Source: Actinostola sp. cb2023
Lineage: Eukaryota; Cnidaria; Anthozoa; Actiniaria; Actinostolidae
DNA: 64,000 bases
Assembly: GCA_033675265.1 (NCBI GenBank)
Contig: JAUJYZ010001582.1
Location: 1 to 64,000, forward strand
Direction: 5' to 3'
The notes beneath the pieces are model-generated. The model made no database searches and had not been told where the DNA came from. It was given only the letters and a program-made list of their open reading frames with translations. A program made the translations under genes and the position numbers. Every line of letters begins with the position of its first letter. Position 1 is the stretch's first letter. Below are positions 10,385 to 22,298 of the stretch, piece after piece.

Positions 10385-12307
10385 GAGTTTAACTTTTGGT
10401 CGCAGGTCGCGGGTCGCGGGTAGATGGTGCGGGTGCGGGTAGATGGTGCGGGTGCGAGTAAAAAGGTGCGGGTGCAAGTAAAAAGGTGCGGGTAGAAATA
10501 TACATTTTTTTTAATGTTTAATTTAAAAATATCGATTTTGTCATAAAGTCGATAATTAAGGTAATCGTTAATTAACAAAACCTAACCCTTCTTCTTTATA
10601 CTTTGGCATGGTGGTTCTATTTCTGACATCTTAAATATGGTTCATGTTCACACCTTGTCAGAAGAAAAGAATCGTTAAAATTGGAATATTTTCTAGTTCT
10701 TCTGACATGAATAAAAATAAAAATGTATGTTTTACTGAAAGTTTGTGGGTATCGCCATCAGCTTTACCACTAGGACTCCCCTCGTTTAATTACTGGTTAG
10801 TAATCAGCTGGATAATTTCTAGCATTTTGTAAAAACTGTCAGATTAGACAACAAAAAGGGATGTGACGTCTTGTCAATCATATGCATGGTTAACAAATTA
10901 GTAAGCCCGGCCGAAGGTCATCTTCTTCATTACCTGGACACAGGGACTGCATGTGCGATTCATTCATTCGAGTATTGTATTATCAGTGGTTATAGAAGAC
11001 TTCTAGTAATTGTGCAGGTAAGTGTTACACACTGCTTCCATTTAATGACTACTAGTACTCTAGCAATTGTGAATCACAATTTACCGGGATCGGCTAACAA
11101 TTTCGCTGGAAGTATGTGAAGTGAATGATTCAGTCCTTGATGCTATATGAAAAAACACAAACGCCGTTTAATTATAATATATAACACTTTTCGGACTTGT
11201 GCTTATTTGGAATAAAGCAATTGTGCAATTCATATATGATTTGGCTTCAGAAACTCCAGCACATAGCGAAGTCAGCATTTATAATTCTGACACTAGAATT
11301 TGGTATTTTAGAAACCAGCATTTTACTCAGGCAAATGAAGAGCAATTTCTAATTTTTAATTTTTCCTTGTCTCGTTATGTTCAAGGAAAATGGATTCCAT
11401 TTTAAAGACTCGAATTGTCAAAGGATCTCGAAGCAGGATATCAAGTCAGCCATGACCCCGGTTCGGACGGGAACTGTTTCTAACCGTGCCGCAGCTTTCC
11501 AGCTTGGACTACCTTGGGAGTCAGTAAAAGACGATGTGTCCCACTATCTTCAGCTCAACCAGTACGACGTGACTGGTTTTTTAAAATGTTTCATGTGTCC
11601 GCGTATCGTGCAATTGAGTGGGACTGGGAACGAGACCATGAGGCTTGAGATTTCCAAGGCGCTTCATACGTAATTTTTCGAGGGAAATCTCGCAGGTCCT
11701 TGCACTCTTTCCTCGTCGATTCTGTGAAATTTGTTACAAAAATCAAGTTATCGAATTAATTTTCTTTTTTATAGCAACAAGGAAACGACCGCCAGTAGAT
11801 ATTTAAATTATCAAAATAACACATATATTTAAAGGAACTCGTAAGTTTATATTGTTGATTTTATCGCAGTTGAGTTTGTGATATCGATTTTAGGGGTGCG
11901 AACGACGAGACCCGTCACTGTTGCCCAACTTGGCGTACTAAGAAAACACGAAAATGCAGTAGAGTGAAGTTATTTATTATGTTTTATCTAATTTTTATTT
12001 TTATTCTGTTACCCGTCGAAGTGAAGCAGTGATAACCTACCAACTGAACATGAACCATATTTAAGATGCCAGAAATAGAACCACCATGCCAAAGTATAAA
12101 GACAAGAAGGGTTAGGTTTTTTTAATGAACGATTACCTTGAGCATGAATCATGCTTTGAAAAAAATTATCGACTTTATGACAAAATCGATATTTTTAAAT
12201 TTAAAAAAAAAATTGTATATTTCTACCCGCACTTTTTACCCGCACCCGCACCTTTTTACCCGCACCATCTACCCGCGACCCGCGACCCGCGACCAAAAGT
12301 CAAACTC
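10385..12307. mobile_element. 1923-bp 9-bp-TSD element with about 265-bp inverted arms
   Basis: The 9-bp duplication ATTTTAGAA lies at 10376-10384 and 12308-12316. Termini GAGTTTAACTTTTGGTCGC and its near-complement. Arms 10385 to about 10650 and about 12045-12307 are inverted copies containing a GC-rich tandem block of GCGGGTAGATGGT units. Long inverted repeats and a 9-bp duplication fit a Mutator-like (MULE) element. The 1.4-kb core has short open frames but no recognisable transposase. Confidence 0.82.
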
Positions 12308-12607
12308 ATTTTAGAAGTCTCGTTCTTTGGATTCTCGAGGCTTATAGAACGAGTTTGTCGGGAATTTGCTGGCTCAATTAGTTTATGATGACCTCAGTGA
12401 CCTCATAACGATTCTGATTGGATAAGAAGGTGTCCCGGCCGGAAAATGGCGGAAATGAGGTCTCTTTTGTTTACACAACTTTGGAAGCTTATTTCTCCTA
12501 AGTATATTTTGCCGTGAAGCTCGACATAAACGTGAATTAATAGGGTATCTAGAAACGTCTAATTTCCACGAAATTTGGCAGACATCATCTTTGGTATTCA
12601 ATCTCAA

Positions 12608-12757
12608 AAAGCGTGTCGGGGATTGTTTGATTTCGCTTTAGATTTCAAGTTATTAGCGTTCATATTACATCAACTCGAAAAATATATAACATCAAACTTC
12701 AAATGCTTGTCATTTTTATTAGGAATCAAATATCGAAAATCCCCGACACGCTTTTGA
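12608..12757. repeat. 150-bp hairpin
   Basis: AAAGCGTGTCGGGGAT pairs with ATCCCCGACACGCTTTT across an AT-rich spacer. Could be a tiny MITE; no clear target duplication. Confidence 0.6.
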
Positions 12758-13012
12758 AAAACAATACCTGGTGATAGAGATTCAGCATTCAGATTCATAT
12801 TTGACCGTAACTGGAGCGCTGGTAATTCGATTTTATGAAAGCCTCCATTTTTTGGAATCGGGCCTTCTCTCTCAATGGGACTAAAACTTTTTTTTATTTC
12901 ATGGTTTTGTACAGTTATACTATGATATATAGTTTTCAATAGTTTAGCCTTTTGTGTTGCGTACAGAATTTCTGAAGCGCATGACACCCGCGAACGTATA
13001 CCATATCCTTAA

Positions 13013-13950
13013 CCAGTCGTCCAGAAAGACCTGATCCTATTCGTCCAACACCACTACCACATGATCGATGGAGCGATGTTTGTGGACCCTTTCCAACAGG
13101 TAAATCAGTCGTTGTATTAACAGACTACTACTCAAGATGGCCAAAAGTAACAATTATAAAGTCAGTCACTTCAGCAAACCTACTCCACTGGTTAGATACA
13201 GTATTTTCTACACATGGATATCCCGAAGAAATCCAGTCAGATAATGCAAGATACTTCACATCTACAGAATTCAAGTCATGGAGAGTAAAACTAAGAACTG
13301 TGACACCTTATTGGCCCCAAGCAAACGGTCAAGTAGAAAGATTTAACCAAGTACTGCTAAAGCATGTTCACACCTCAAACGCAGAAGGTAAAGACTGGAG
13401 ACAAATACTACCCACAATGTTACGCAACTACAGAACAACTCGGACATCAAACTACGGGAGAAACACCTGCAAACTACCAAACTACCAAACTACCAAGTGT
13501 ACAAAGTAAAGAACAACCAAATGACACACAAGTGCGTGAAAGAGATAGCCAAACGAAACAGCAATCCAAGGAATACGCAGATTAAAGGAGAAGAGCACAA
13601 GTGAAAGATTTCAAAGAAGGAGATCTTGTACTCATACGACAAGAACATCAGAACAAGTACTCCACTAAGTCAACGGATCACAGATCATCATGGTGGACAA
13701 TAAAGGCATATCATATCATATCCCAGGAACTCATCACAAGTCAAGAAATTCCACGGACCTAATCGTACACCTCAGTCAACTAGAGACATGGATGAGGAAG
13801 ACATCGCAACACAAGTTCCCCCTCAGCGTAACCTACAGCCAGCAAGACAAGTAAACCCACCTGCACAAACACCAGCGCCGCTTAGAAGATCCACGAGACA
13901 ATGCAAGCAACCAGACCAGCTAGGTGGAAAACCATCATGAACTGTTACTG
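13013..13950 (+). pseudogene. Gypsy pol, 3' part: integrase core and tail
   Basis: Continues the integrase after the TTAA insertion. Acidic catalytic positions are recognisable: the aspartate before VCGPF (about 13070), the aspartate of SDN (about 13240) and the glutamate of GQVERFNQ (about 13328-13350). Stop at about 13507-13509, then remnants of the C-terminal tail in changing frames to about 13950. Normally this enzyme joins the element's cDNA to host DNA in the nucleus. Confidence 0.85.
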
Positions 13951-14014
13951 TTACATGAACATTGAACACTTTATATGTTGAGTAATATTATACATAGTAG
14001 TACAATCATACTAA

Positions 14015-14026
14015 ACAAGGGAGGAA
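14015..14026 (+). promoter_or_regulatory. Polypurine tract
   Basis: AAGGGAGGAA immediately upstream of the 3' LTR, the expected plus-strand primer. Confidence 0.7.
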
Positions 14027-14109
14027 TGTCATATCCTAATATGTAACATAATGATATGCATTGTATATTAATTAGGAGTTCAATAAAGTTAACGAACGAA
14101 GACACAAAA
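14027..14109 (+). repeat. 3' LTR, 83 bp
   Basis: Same sequence as the 5' LTR apart from two substitutions; followed by the CCCAG target duplication. Confidence 0.93.
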
Positions 14110-14189
14110 CCCAGGTATTGTATTAAAACAAGCTTAAATGTTCTCAAATAAACGAAAACTCATTTTTCATAAGCACTAGCCATCGGAAA

Positions 14190-14930
14190 ACAAATGCGAT
14201 CGCCCTAAACACTGTATATTGGGACTTACTCACGAAGAAACTACAGCCCCCACTGCTCAGTCAAACATACAAACTAAATTGGACAAACCAGATATTAACT
14301 GAAACAATTATATGATAGAATACACGATAAATACCTACATGCGTGCCTTCCAATATAAACTTGTAAACAAACATTCTGTTTTTCAATCGTGATCTCTTTA
14401 AATTTAAATTAATCAATTCTCCTTTTTGTTCCTTTTGTAAGTGCTCCTTAGAAACTACCGTTCACATCTTTGGAGCGTGCATGAAACCTAAAAATTTATA
14501 CCTGGATGTGAAGAACTATCTGGAGAAGTACAATATTTATCTCCCAGAATACAATTCGCTAAATGTGATTCTGGGTATTTATTCAAAGACGGAAAATTGC
14601 ACCCTAATCAATCTCATAAATCTGGTCTATAGAGCCAGATGCACGGAAAAAATACCCACATTACATATATTCTTAATCTCGCTAAAAAATTACGACGTCT
14701 TAGAGCGTGGTTGTGCTAGAGATGATCGCCAGCGAACCTTTCATACAAAAAAATGGCAAGCACTTGAAATATGCTTAAAAGTATTTTAAAACTCCTGACA
14801 AATATCAAAGACACGGCCAGGCCTTTTCAGTCATTTCATTTTAATAGTTTTATTCAGAATTAACCAATGTAAAATATGTATATAGAATATGTGTATTAAA
14901 AAATCCTTAGTTTGTGTTTGTACACTTTTT
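14190..14930 (+). pseudogene. LINE reverse transcriptase C-terminal fragment
   Basis: The C-terminal zinc-binding region of a non-LTR retrotransposon: CSFCKCSLETTVHIFGAC at about 14430-14483, i.e. C-x2-C with downstream H and C, followed by an open frame to a stop at 14787-14789. Upstream remnants around 14320-14420 are out of frame (FQYKLVNKH, NQFSFLF). A T-rich/AATAAA region follows. It looks like the 3' end of a 5'-truncated CR1/L2-type LINE. No endonuclease or polymerase core remains. Confidence 0.7.
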
Positions 14931-16080
14931 GTAATGTCACCTTAGAAATGTACTTTTTTTTTTTTTAATAAATTATAAATTAAAAATATTTGAGGCAACA
15001 TTCGTGTATGTGCGGGATGCTGAGGAGAACTAAAAGCGGGTCCACAGGGAGAACTACCGAATGAAATGGACACTTTCCACTCAGGCCACAGCTCCCACAG
15101 TATAGACAATTGCTGAAGGCAATCGGCCTCAACTGCCTTCCATCAGACAGACGGTGGCTCATAAATACTCAGGGAGATACGTCCCTTACGGCAGGAAGAA
15201 AAAAAGTGACGAGAGAAGTTATGATATGAAGTTAATTCTCGTTGACTTCATTCCACAAGTGATGGCGACTGGTCGAACTGACAAATTTAATGGCACAACT
15301 CTTCTGGAATCTCCCTTCCGCGTTCAAGAGCGGGAGCTAACCACATAAGGAGAAAAATTATTAGATCTAGGTAAGTTCTGGTAGATAACTTTATTTATAC
15401 ATGTACAAATGGTATATCTTAATTACTATCAGCTATATTTATTCTCCATTTTTAGTGAATAATAGAATTGTGCATTGAAATTGACTGGAGTGGTACATCG
15501 CTCTCAGGGTGACGTCAAGTTTATATCGTTTTCAAACATCATTGCCAAACCTTTATTAAGAGGTCAGCCCTTTGTCCCGTACGCTTAAGGCAGGGCGTAA
15601 CGTTGGCTTAAATATGTTATATTTTGGTTCAACATCTATTTTAAACAATTTAGGCTTCGTTTTCGTTTGCAGTACATGGTCCATCAAACCCCTTTTGCAA
15701 ACGTTGTGCCTATTCGATAACAGCAAATTTACATAATCGTGGGTGGTCTGCATTAAATAGCACTAGTTGCCGTAATGTCAATTAACACTGTCGTCCAAAG
15801 GCCGATTACGTACAGATATGTGTACTGACGGGGGGCTCCACCCAGAGGTTCAACCCCTTACCCTTTCATATGCCACTTCTTTTTTATTTGCCAAATGAAT
15901 TCAAATTATTGTTTGACATTACAGTAACAAGTCCCCTATGTTTGAAAAATGCAGGTATGCCTCTTATAATGGAGGTTTTCATTACGCTACAAGAAGCGGA
16001 AAGAAGACAAACTTCTGTTTAAGTCCACGCCAGGACCTTTAACTACACGTTAAAGTCAAAGTCGACTAACAATTTATATG
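14931..16080. other. No gene recognised
   Basis: AT-rich, with a poly-T run near 14950. A short block at 15150-15345 is open on the plus strand but has no known motif. Confidence 0.4.
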
Positions 16081-16082
16081 TA

Positions 16083-17014
16083 ATGCTGACTGAATCAGCA
16101 TCTCCACCTTTCGAACCTACTTTGGAAGACAATGAAATCGAAGAGGAAATGGATAGCGATCATGTATGTGTTATCAGTAAAATTCAGCATTCATCAGCTA
16201 AACTCTTTTTCCATGCAGAGACTTTTGCTTTGTGGATTTTTTTACGGATCGGGATTAATTCAATCGCAAAAATTGCAAAAATGCTACACGGTATTTTAGA
16301 AAAAAGGAAAATTTAGTTCGCGCATATTGACTTCTTAAAAGATATCTCAAAATTCTTAAAAAATTCATATCAGTGTTATACTATTCACACTGTTATTCTC
16401 TTCTTTTTGTGCCGGAATGCAGGACTGCGATCGTGGGATCCTACGATTCTCAAACGTAGCCAGTGTTCCTCAACAGCAGTCGAGATTGCACAAAGAATGG
16501 CTGGTGAGTGTATGACTGCTAGATTTATTTTATCTATTATTTTTATGGTCTAAAAACACTAATAATGATGTAGATACATCATCACCATCACCGATATTGC
16601 GGGGCTACTCAAATATATATGCTATCATGACAGGTATGTGCCCCCGAATAGGGTATGGTTTTTGAACCTCCAGATCCTTAAATTGGGTACCATATTTTGC
16701 TTTTTCACCATAAAATAAAATATTTGATCTTTAAATTGGGTACACGTAACAGCCAGCGTATGCACTTCTGATATTAGCGATTTCCAAATAAATAGTATTA
16801 ACTTTTTCCTTAAATTGGGTCTATATAATTCAGTTACAAATCCCTGGAAAGGGTATGAATTTTCCAATTTTTCATCCTTAAATAGGGTCAGGGTTTCGAC
16901 ATCCCGGGGGCACACCCTTATCCCGGTATCGTGCCGCTGAAAACGATTCAGATTCGAGCTCAGATGATGAAGGAGGGGTTGAATCTACCGAAACCATTGG
17001 TAAAAGGTAAAACT
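16083..17014 (+). other. Possible exons of an unidentified gene, split by a MITE
   Basis: Three exon-like blocks: an acidic peptide from ATG at 16083 to a possible GTATGT donor after 16162; an 81-bp block at about 16423-16503 between a TGCAG acceptor and a GTGAGT donor, which keeps phase 0; and a Ser/Asp/Glu-rich block at about 16935-17010 before a GTAAAA donor. The phase of the third block with the second is not satisfied by the nearest acceptor. No protein family recognised; could be chance. Confidence 0.22.
16633..16930. mobile_element. About 290-bp MITE with CTTAAATTGGGT repeats
   Basis: Inverted termini GTGCCCCCG and CGGGGGCAC. Internal CTTAAATTGGGT or close variants occur four to five times. 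GGTAT appears on both sides and may be the target duplication. Confidence 0.6.
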
Positions 17015-17390
17015 CATTTCATGTCACAGGTGTACTGAGTCAATATGCATGGGAAGGATGCCCATTCCAAAATCCAAACGCGATCAACCTTGGGGCATTT
17101 TTTTTCCTTTCCCGGTGGAGGACATTTGGGCCAAGTTGTGTGGAATTTTACTGACCGATCGTGCATATGCCTCTCAATAAACTATGTCAAAGAACCGGGG
17201 AAACAATTACCTTGCCTTATTAGGTCTTATTACATCAATTGTTGTACAGCAATTATATTACTCTTTAAAAAGTGTGAAAATTATTTTACGTCTCTAAATT
17301 TATTTCACTGACAGCCCTTTAATGGGCATCAAGTTGTGCTGAAGGAGAGCATCAGTTGCCAGGGAACTGGTATGTATCGCTTTGTAGAAT

Positions 17391-17571
17391 GTCGCTTAGC
17401 TACACTGCGTAGCCAGGCTCTAGGGGGAGGGAATGTGAGGGGGACAGGAAGGGGAAAAGTAGGGGGACTGGAGAGGAGGTAGAGGAGTTTGCCCCCTCTC
17501 CTCCAGTCCTCCTCCCCTTTTCCACTTCCCCTCCCCTCCTTTCCCCTAGAGCCTGGCTACGCAGGCTAAGC
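17391..17571. repeat. 180-bp G/C-rich hairpin
   Basis: GCGTAGCCAGGCTCTAGGGG pairs with its complement near 17548-17568; the arms are purine-rich and pyrimidine-rich. Probably a foldback MITE. Confidence 0.7.
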
Positions 17572-18506
17572 TAACATGTCTCTTGGCTAATGCAGATGGT
17601 TTTTGAGTTAATTGTTATTACAGACATCGAAAAAAACATTTGCAATTGTTTTGTACAATAACAAAGTAAAAACATCCAAAAACAAGGATCGAAAAACTCT
17701 GAAGGAAAAACCGTTTCAAGCATGCGCGAGCCACTGTACTTTTATTGACAATGGAAATATTTTCTTGAAGTTTGATTGGCTAATTGTGACTTTCTATTGC
17801 AAATCGCCATGACAACGTTCAATTGCACTTCTCATACTCATTAATTATTCATGCCAGAGAGACTAATCGTCCCTCATGACTGTACTTGATTTCTTATCCC
17901 TCATATAATCAACGGGACCGAATTCGCTTTAAGGTAATTCCCTTGTTTTGCATTGCGCACGCTCTACTGCGCACGATTCTGAAGCTCGCGCAAGCTCGCG
18001 CACATTGGAGACCATTGGAAATCGTTCAATATTTCAAGTGTAACTGAAGTTTTCTCAAAATAAATCGAAAACGAGCATGGTGACCCCCATTTTTTATTCA
18101 ATAACTTTCATCACACTATAGTTCTCTAGTATATAGCAAAGTATTTTAAAAAGTTAGGATTTCAAACATTAAAAAAAATTTGAATGAAAGCATACGGAGT
18201 ATCGATTTTTAGACCTTCTCGGTGGTTCGAACATGTGTTTTTTGTTCTATTTTTCGACAACTATGCAAAATTCGAGCATTTTCTTACTATCAGATGGTAG
18301 CCTAGAGATACAAAAGCTATAGCAAACACATTATTTCATTATTAATAGTTTGTCTTTTAAGTTGTGGAAAATTATTTACTCGATCCCGATGTCACGCGAG
18401 ACTCGACTGAAATACCTAAAATACCATAATTTCAAAGCAGTGTAGCGCAAAAATGAGCACGGTGACCCCCTCTTTTTATTGCATTTTTTGAAACTCCATA
18501 CCGTAA
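17572..18506. other. Gene-free; diverged repeat
   Basis: The phrase GAGCATGGTGACCCCC / GAGCACGGTGACCCCC occurs at about 18075 and 18452, followed each time by TTTTTATT, suggesting an old duplicated repeat. Short GC-rich inverted segment GCTCGCGCAAGCTCGCGC near 17983. No coding evidence. Confidence 0.4.
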
Positions 18507-18515
18507 TGTATCACC

Positions 18516-19237
18516 CATGCTCGAGGATCCAGCGGTTTTTGTCCGCGCTCCGAAGTCACCGGCCGAAACAACCCGCTGGATAAATTACCTGCTATTACGA
18601 GTTCTGTGGCGTGATACGAATCTTGATTTTGATTGGCCCTCTTTTTGAGGGTAAAAAAGAGGGCCAATCAAAACTCGACTATAATTTTCAAAGATAGCGT
18701 CCATGTTGACGGATGTTTTAAAGAAATGCATTTGCGTGATGCGATCGATCACGTACTCTAGTTTTTCCCCGGGATCGATTTCCTAAAGCCAGAACAGTTC
18801 ATGGACCTTCATGGTTCTCGAAGCGTTTAATTATCGTTTAAAAAAAAAGGATGATATGTATTTGCACAGCTACCGACAGGATATGGCAAAAGCTTGATAT
18901 TTTTGCTAGTGATATCCGACCTTAGCGCTGGTAAATGTGTTGTTTGAATTGGGAGGCCAGAAACGATTTGAAGCTACAAGTACCGCCAACTGAAAGAATA
19001 CGCACCACGAGTACGGAATACAGAGTTTTCAGCGTATATATCATAATTATGAACAATCTGGACTTCAGTTATCACTTCATTTTTGACATTTCTTTAGGGT
19101 CTGAAATGCGAGCTATACTAAATCCGCTTGAGATCGTATCACGCCCCAGAACTCGTACTAGTAGGTAATTTATCCAGCGGGTTGTTTCGGCCGGTGACTT
19201 CGCAGCGCGGACAAAAACCGCTGGATCCTCGAGCATG
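18516..19237. mobile_element. 722-bp 9-bp-TSD element with about 110-bp inverted repeats
   Basis: Ends CATGCTCGAGGATCCAGCGG and its complement. A perfect 9-bp duplication TGTATCACC lies at 18507-18515 and 19238-19246. Arms run to about 18620 and from about 19130. MULE-like by duplication length and long inverted repeats. No transposase. Contains a separate hairpin at 18627-18673. Confidence 0.88.
18627..18673. repeat. 15-bp stem hairpin
   Basis: TTTTGATTGGCCCTC and its exact complement separated by 17 bases. Confidence 0.8.
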
Positions 19238-19743
19238 TGTATCACCATGCCAAGTTATCACCTTAATCTGAAAGCAGGCTCTACTCCATGCTACTCAAGG
19301 GTCCAACATATGTGGGATACGATGTCCTCGACTCTGCGCATATGCAAAGACTGGAATTCTTGCTTTTCCGTGCTAAAATCTTGGAACTCTTTATTTATTG
19401 CCTTTAGGCCATTACATGTCATAATTAATGAGTATGAGAAGTCATTGGAAACCCCGTCTAGTCCTCATTATCGGCTTTGAAATACTACAGTACAATTTCA
19501 CGAAATTTATCTTCAGTACATTTGGGGAAAAAATGGATCGCTGTCAGCCAATCAGAATCGAGAAATAATTTCATGTAAATTATTATATAGGTAATGATTC
19601 ACTAGTATTCGTAATTGGTTTAATAATTATAAAGTAATTTGTTGCTTGGTAATAGTTCGTGAAGTAGTTCGTAAGGTTCCGTTTAAATGTATTTTATAGA
19701 TGGAGGAAAAACTGTGTCACCCTCTGAAAATAAAGTTGATTAA

Positions 19744-19920
19744 TTATTATTAATAAAAGGGTTTTACGATCCAGCGAATGGACACTTCAGTAGTATCACT
19801 GCAGCATTGTCACTCCTTCAACATATCAAACCATTTATGGATTTGGTCGACGCAAGGAAAAGTCGTCTTTGCCAGTTACTAAATGAGGTTAGTGCAGTCA
19901 TTGAAGATAATTTCAAATAA
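19744..19920 (+). pseudogene. Unidentified coding fragment without start
   Basis: A 58-codon frame ending at TAA 19918-19920 reads GFYDPANGHFSSITAALSLL and onward, with protein-like composition, and continues in the same frame past the stop to about 20020. No ATG and no family recognised. Likely an exon remnant. Confidence 0.25.
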
Positions 19921-20210
19921 AACACGTTTTGTCAAACGGTGTCGATTGATACTCCTGACAAGAAAGAAGAAAGGCAATTTCGTGCATGTATCAAAACCAA
20001 TCTTCATGTAACAAATGAATGAAAATGACAGCACTGTAGTAACCTACAGACAACAACCAATCCGCTGACCTATGCAAGCTCGTTTTTGCAGATAACTGCC
20101 TACGGATAACCACCAGACCGCTGAAATATCGCTGGCGCGCACTGATAGTTAGAATTATCTGTAGGCTCCCGACCAATGGGAATACAGATACGGAGTACAA
20201 TGTATAATAA

Positions 20211-20294
20211 CGTGATTTGTCAGTTTCTCGCTATCAGTTATTTGCCTCTGCTGTGGACGGCATCGGCAAATAACTGATCCACTGACAAATCACG
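20211..20294. repeat. Palindrome
   Basis: CGTGATTTGTCAGT and TCAGTTATTTGCC each pair with complements on the far side of a 20-base loop. Confidence 0.8.
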
Positions 20295-20493
20295 ATATTT
20301 TGCTCAACCTCGTCCAATAATTGCTTATTATTATTCCACTCGTGCGTCATTTTACCATATAACTGAGCAAGAGAACAGCAAAATATGCCAGCGTATTACA
20401 CAGTAGCTCGCGCGCGCACAAAAACATAGCGAAAAACTGTCCAAAACTCTTAAGGAAAGAAAGAAACAAAATCAATTGTGGAATAATAAACCC

Positions 20494-20630
20494 CTTATTT
20501 GATGGTTTGACAGATAATACTTGCGGATATTTTACTCATTGCTCGCATTTTCCTCGCCCTACGGGCTCTGAAAAATACTATGCAACTCGTAAAATATCCG
20601 CGCGTATTATCTGTCAAACCATCAAATAAG
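20494..20630. repeat. 137-bp palindrome
   Basis: CTTATTTGATGGTTTGACAG, then GATAATAC and GCGGATATTTTAC pair with their complements around a GC-rich loop. Foldback MITE-like. Confidence 0.85.
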
Positions 20631-21512
20631 CTGTAGTTCGAGTTGTTCGAGTTAAGTGACCAAGTTCGAGTTAGCCGCGGGGTTCTGTACTGCAGATTTG
20701 ACTCAGTCAGTACGTATTAGAGATTTCCGTTTTAGCGGCATAAGCTCAAGTTTGGCACAAACTAAGGGACCATTGTTTAAAACCAGTTAGCTATGACTGC
20801 ATTTCACAGTAAGTACGCCATTGTTTTTAAAACCAAGAACATGGCCTTTGATTTATTCTTCACATCTGAATGTTTGTTTGTCTTTTACAAATTGATTGAC
20901 GACAGTTTAATGCTAACTTTTCGAATTTGCTGTTGTGTGAATACAAACTGGAAGCTAAACATTATGTACAATCAATCAAACCTGTCTTAGCGGCCACCCA
21001 TGGATAATGGCTTTATATTATAGCCGTTTAATAGGCAAATAGAGCGGCAGATACATCCGAAATGCGAAACGGTTTTCGTTATTTTAAATTCACGACTTGG
21101 GTCTCTCTCAGTTGAATGAGAGCAATATTTTTATGTACTGCCTGTTTAATGCAGGCTATCAGAACCATTAAAACTCGTCCATTACGCGGTCCTGCAAATT
21201 GGTGGCCGCGACCGCGGTGGCCATGTATTAATAGGCTATTAATTTTTGGAACACCACAAATAGCCCAATTTCAATTTAGTAATTTCTTAATAAAACAATT
21301 TGCAGAAATGCCATGAGTAGAGCTTGGACTACCTGTGTGAACATCAGATGGCAAGTGGCCGTTGAATAGTGTCGCTGCTTACTTAAAGGGTCGACAAATG
21401 CAGGTCTGACTAGCTTGAACAAATTTTAAATTATGCCGGGGCATTTCGAATCGCGAATAATTGACTTTGAAGTTATCAACAAAACTATCAACAAAACAAT
21501 CATTAACTGTTA
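20631..21512. other. No gene recognised
   Basis: Short open frames only. CCGCGACCGCGG near 21209 is a small palindrome. Confidence 0.4.
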
Positions 21513-21514
21513 TA

Positions 21515-21697
21515 CAGTGGAACCTCGATTTAACGAACCTCTAGCTATATAACGAAGTCTTCGATATAACGAAGGATATTCTTCACCCCGACAGTAAACA
21601 AATGTATGGAAAATAACCCTGATATAACGAACCCTCGATATAACGAACCAATTTTCCCGTCCCTTAGAGGTTCGTTAATTAAAGCGCAGTTCCACTG
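21515..21697. mobile_element. 183-bp pogo/Tigger-like MITE
   Basis: Starts CAGTGGAACCTCGATTTAAC and ends GTTCCACTG, with internal ATATAACGAA repeats. TA flanks it at 21513-21514 and 21698-21699. This terminus is the widespread pogo/Tigger type. Confidence 0.88.
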
Positions 21698-21730
21698 TAT
21701 AGCCATTGCGCATCGTATATCGCGTTTATT

Positions 21731-22272
21731 AGAGTCGTTTTCGTATGAGTGGGAAGTGCCGTGACGTTACCGTGATCGTGCCGTGTCTAAGCATTCTGAT
21801 TGGTTGAGCGATGATTTTGCCCGCTGTGATCGTGATTGGTTGAATATAATTTTAAGCTTTCGCGTGAGTTATACATAGTAATTTGAGTTCGATTGAGGCT
21901 TAAAGCTACTGTATGAGTCGCATTATCGTCTGAGCTTTCGCCGTCTACGGCATCATCATTCTTTATCTGATGTGTTCTCACCTGTATGAGAGGCTAGTCA
22001 GTCGATAACAATGGTTATTCAAATTAGTCGCCATGTTCGGAATCGGTGTATACATAGTATTAATTTTTCCGGTTTTCACGCGTAATGTTGAAATGATAGT
22101 GACGTTTCGGCTGCACATCAGATGGAGGCTGCCACCAGTGCAGCCGATACGTCACTATCATTTCGACATTACGCGTGAAAACCGGAAAAATTAATTAATA
22201 CAAAGAATGTCTTAAGTTCCATACCGTACCGTAACTCCATACCATATGTTTCCCACTCATACGAAAACGACT
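21731..22272. mobile_element. MITE with GTCGTTTTCGTA termini, carrying a nested palindrome
   Basis: Same termini as 6459-6626. Inside, 22059-22195 is a separate near-perfect palindrome (arms starting TTAATTTTTCCGGTTTTCAC) that was probably inserted later. Target duplications not resolved. Confidence 0.7.
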
Positions 22273-22298
22273 ATAATAGCATTGTAGGAATCAGCTTT

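Larger units (their letters stand above)
10066..13008. mobile_element. 2943-bp TTAA element inserted in Gypsy integrase
   Basis: Perfect 20-bp terminal inverted repeat GGATATGGTATACGTTCGCG, with TTAA at 10062-10065 and 13009-13012. Removing it with one TTAA rejoins the integrase reading frame, which proves the boundaries. TTAA points to piggyBac or Kolobok, but no transposase is present. About two-thirds of it is another inserted element (10385-12307). It also contains a roughly 150-bp hairpin at 12608-12757. Non-autonomous. Confidence 0.92.
6881..14109 (+). mobile_element. Full-length Ty3/Gypsy LTR retrotransposon, inactive
   Basis: Two 83-bp LTRs (6881-6963, 14027-14109), a primer-binding site right after the left LTR, a purine-rich tract before the right LTR and a perfect 5-bp target duplication CCCAG (6876-6880, 14110-14114) define the element. 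Internal order is gag, protease, reverse transcriptase, RNase H, integrase, the Ty3/Gypsy order. No envelope-like gene is seen. Multiple frameshifts and stops, plus a 2943-bp TTAA element in integrase, make it inactive. Without the nested elements it would be about 4.3 kb. The LTRs differ at two positions, so the insertion is fairly old. Confidence 0.93.

Noticed and set aside
6881..14109. Endogenous retrovirus with envelope
   Set aside because: No envelope-like frame between integrase and the 3' LTR; gag-pol only, Ty3/Gypsy type.
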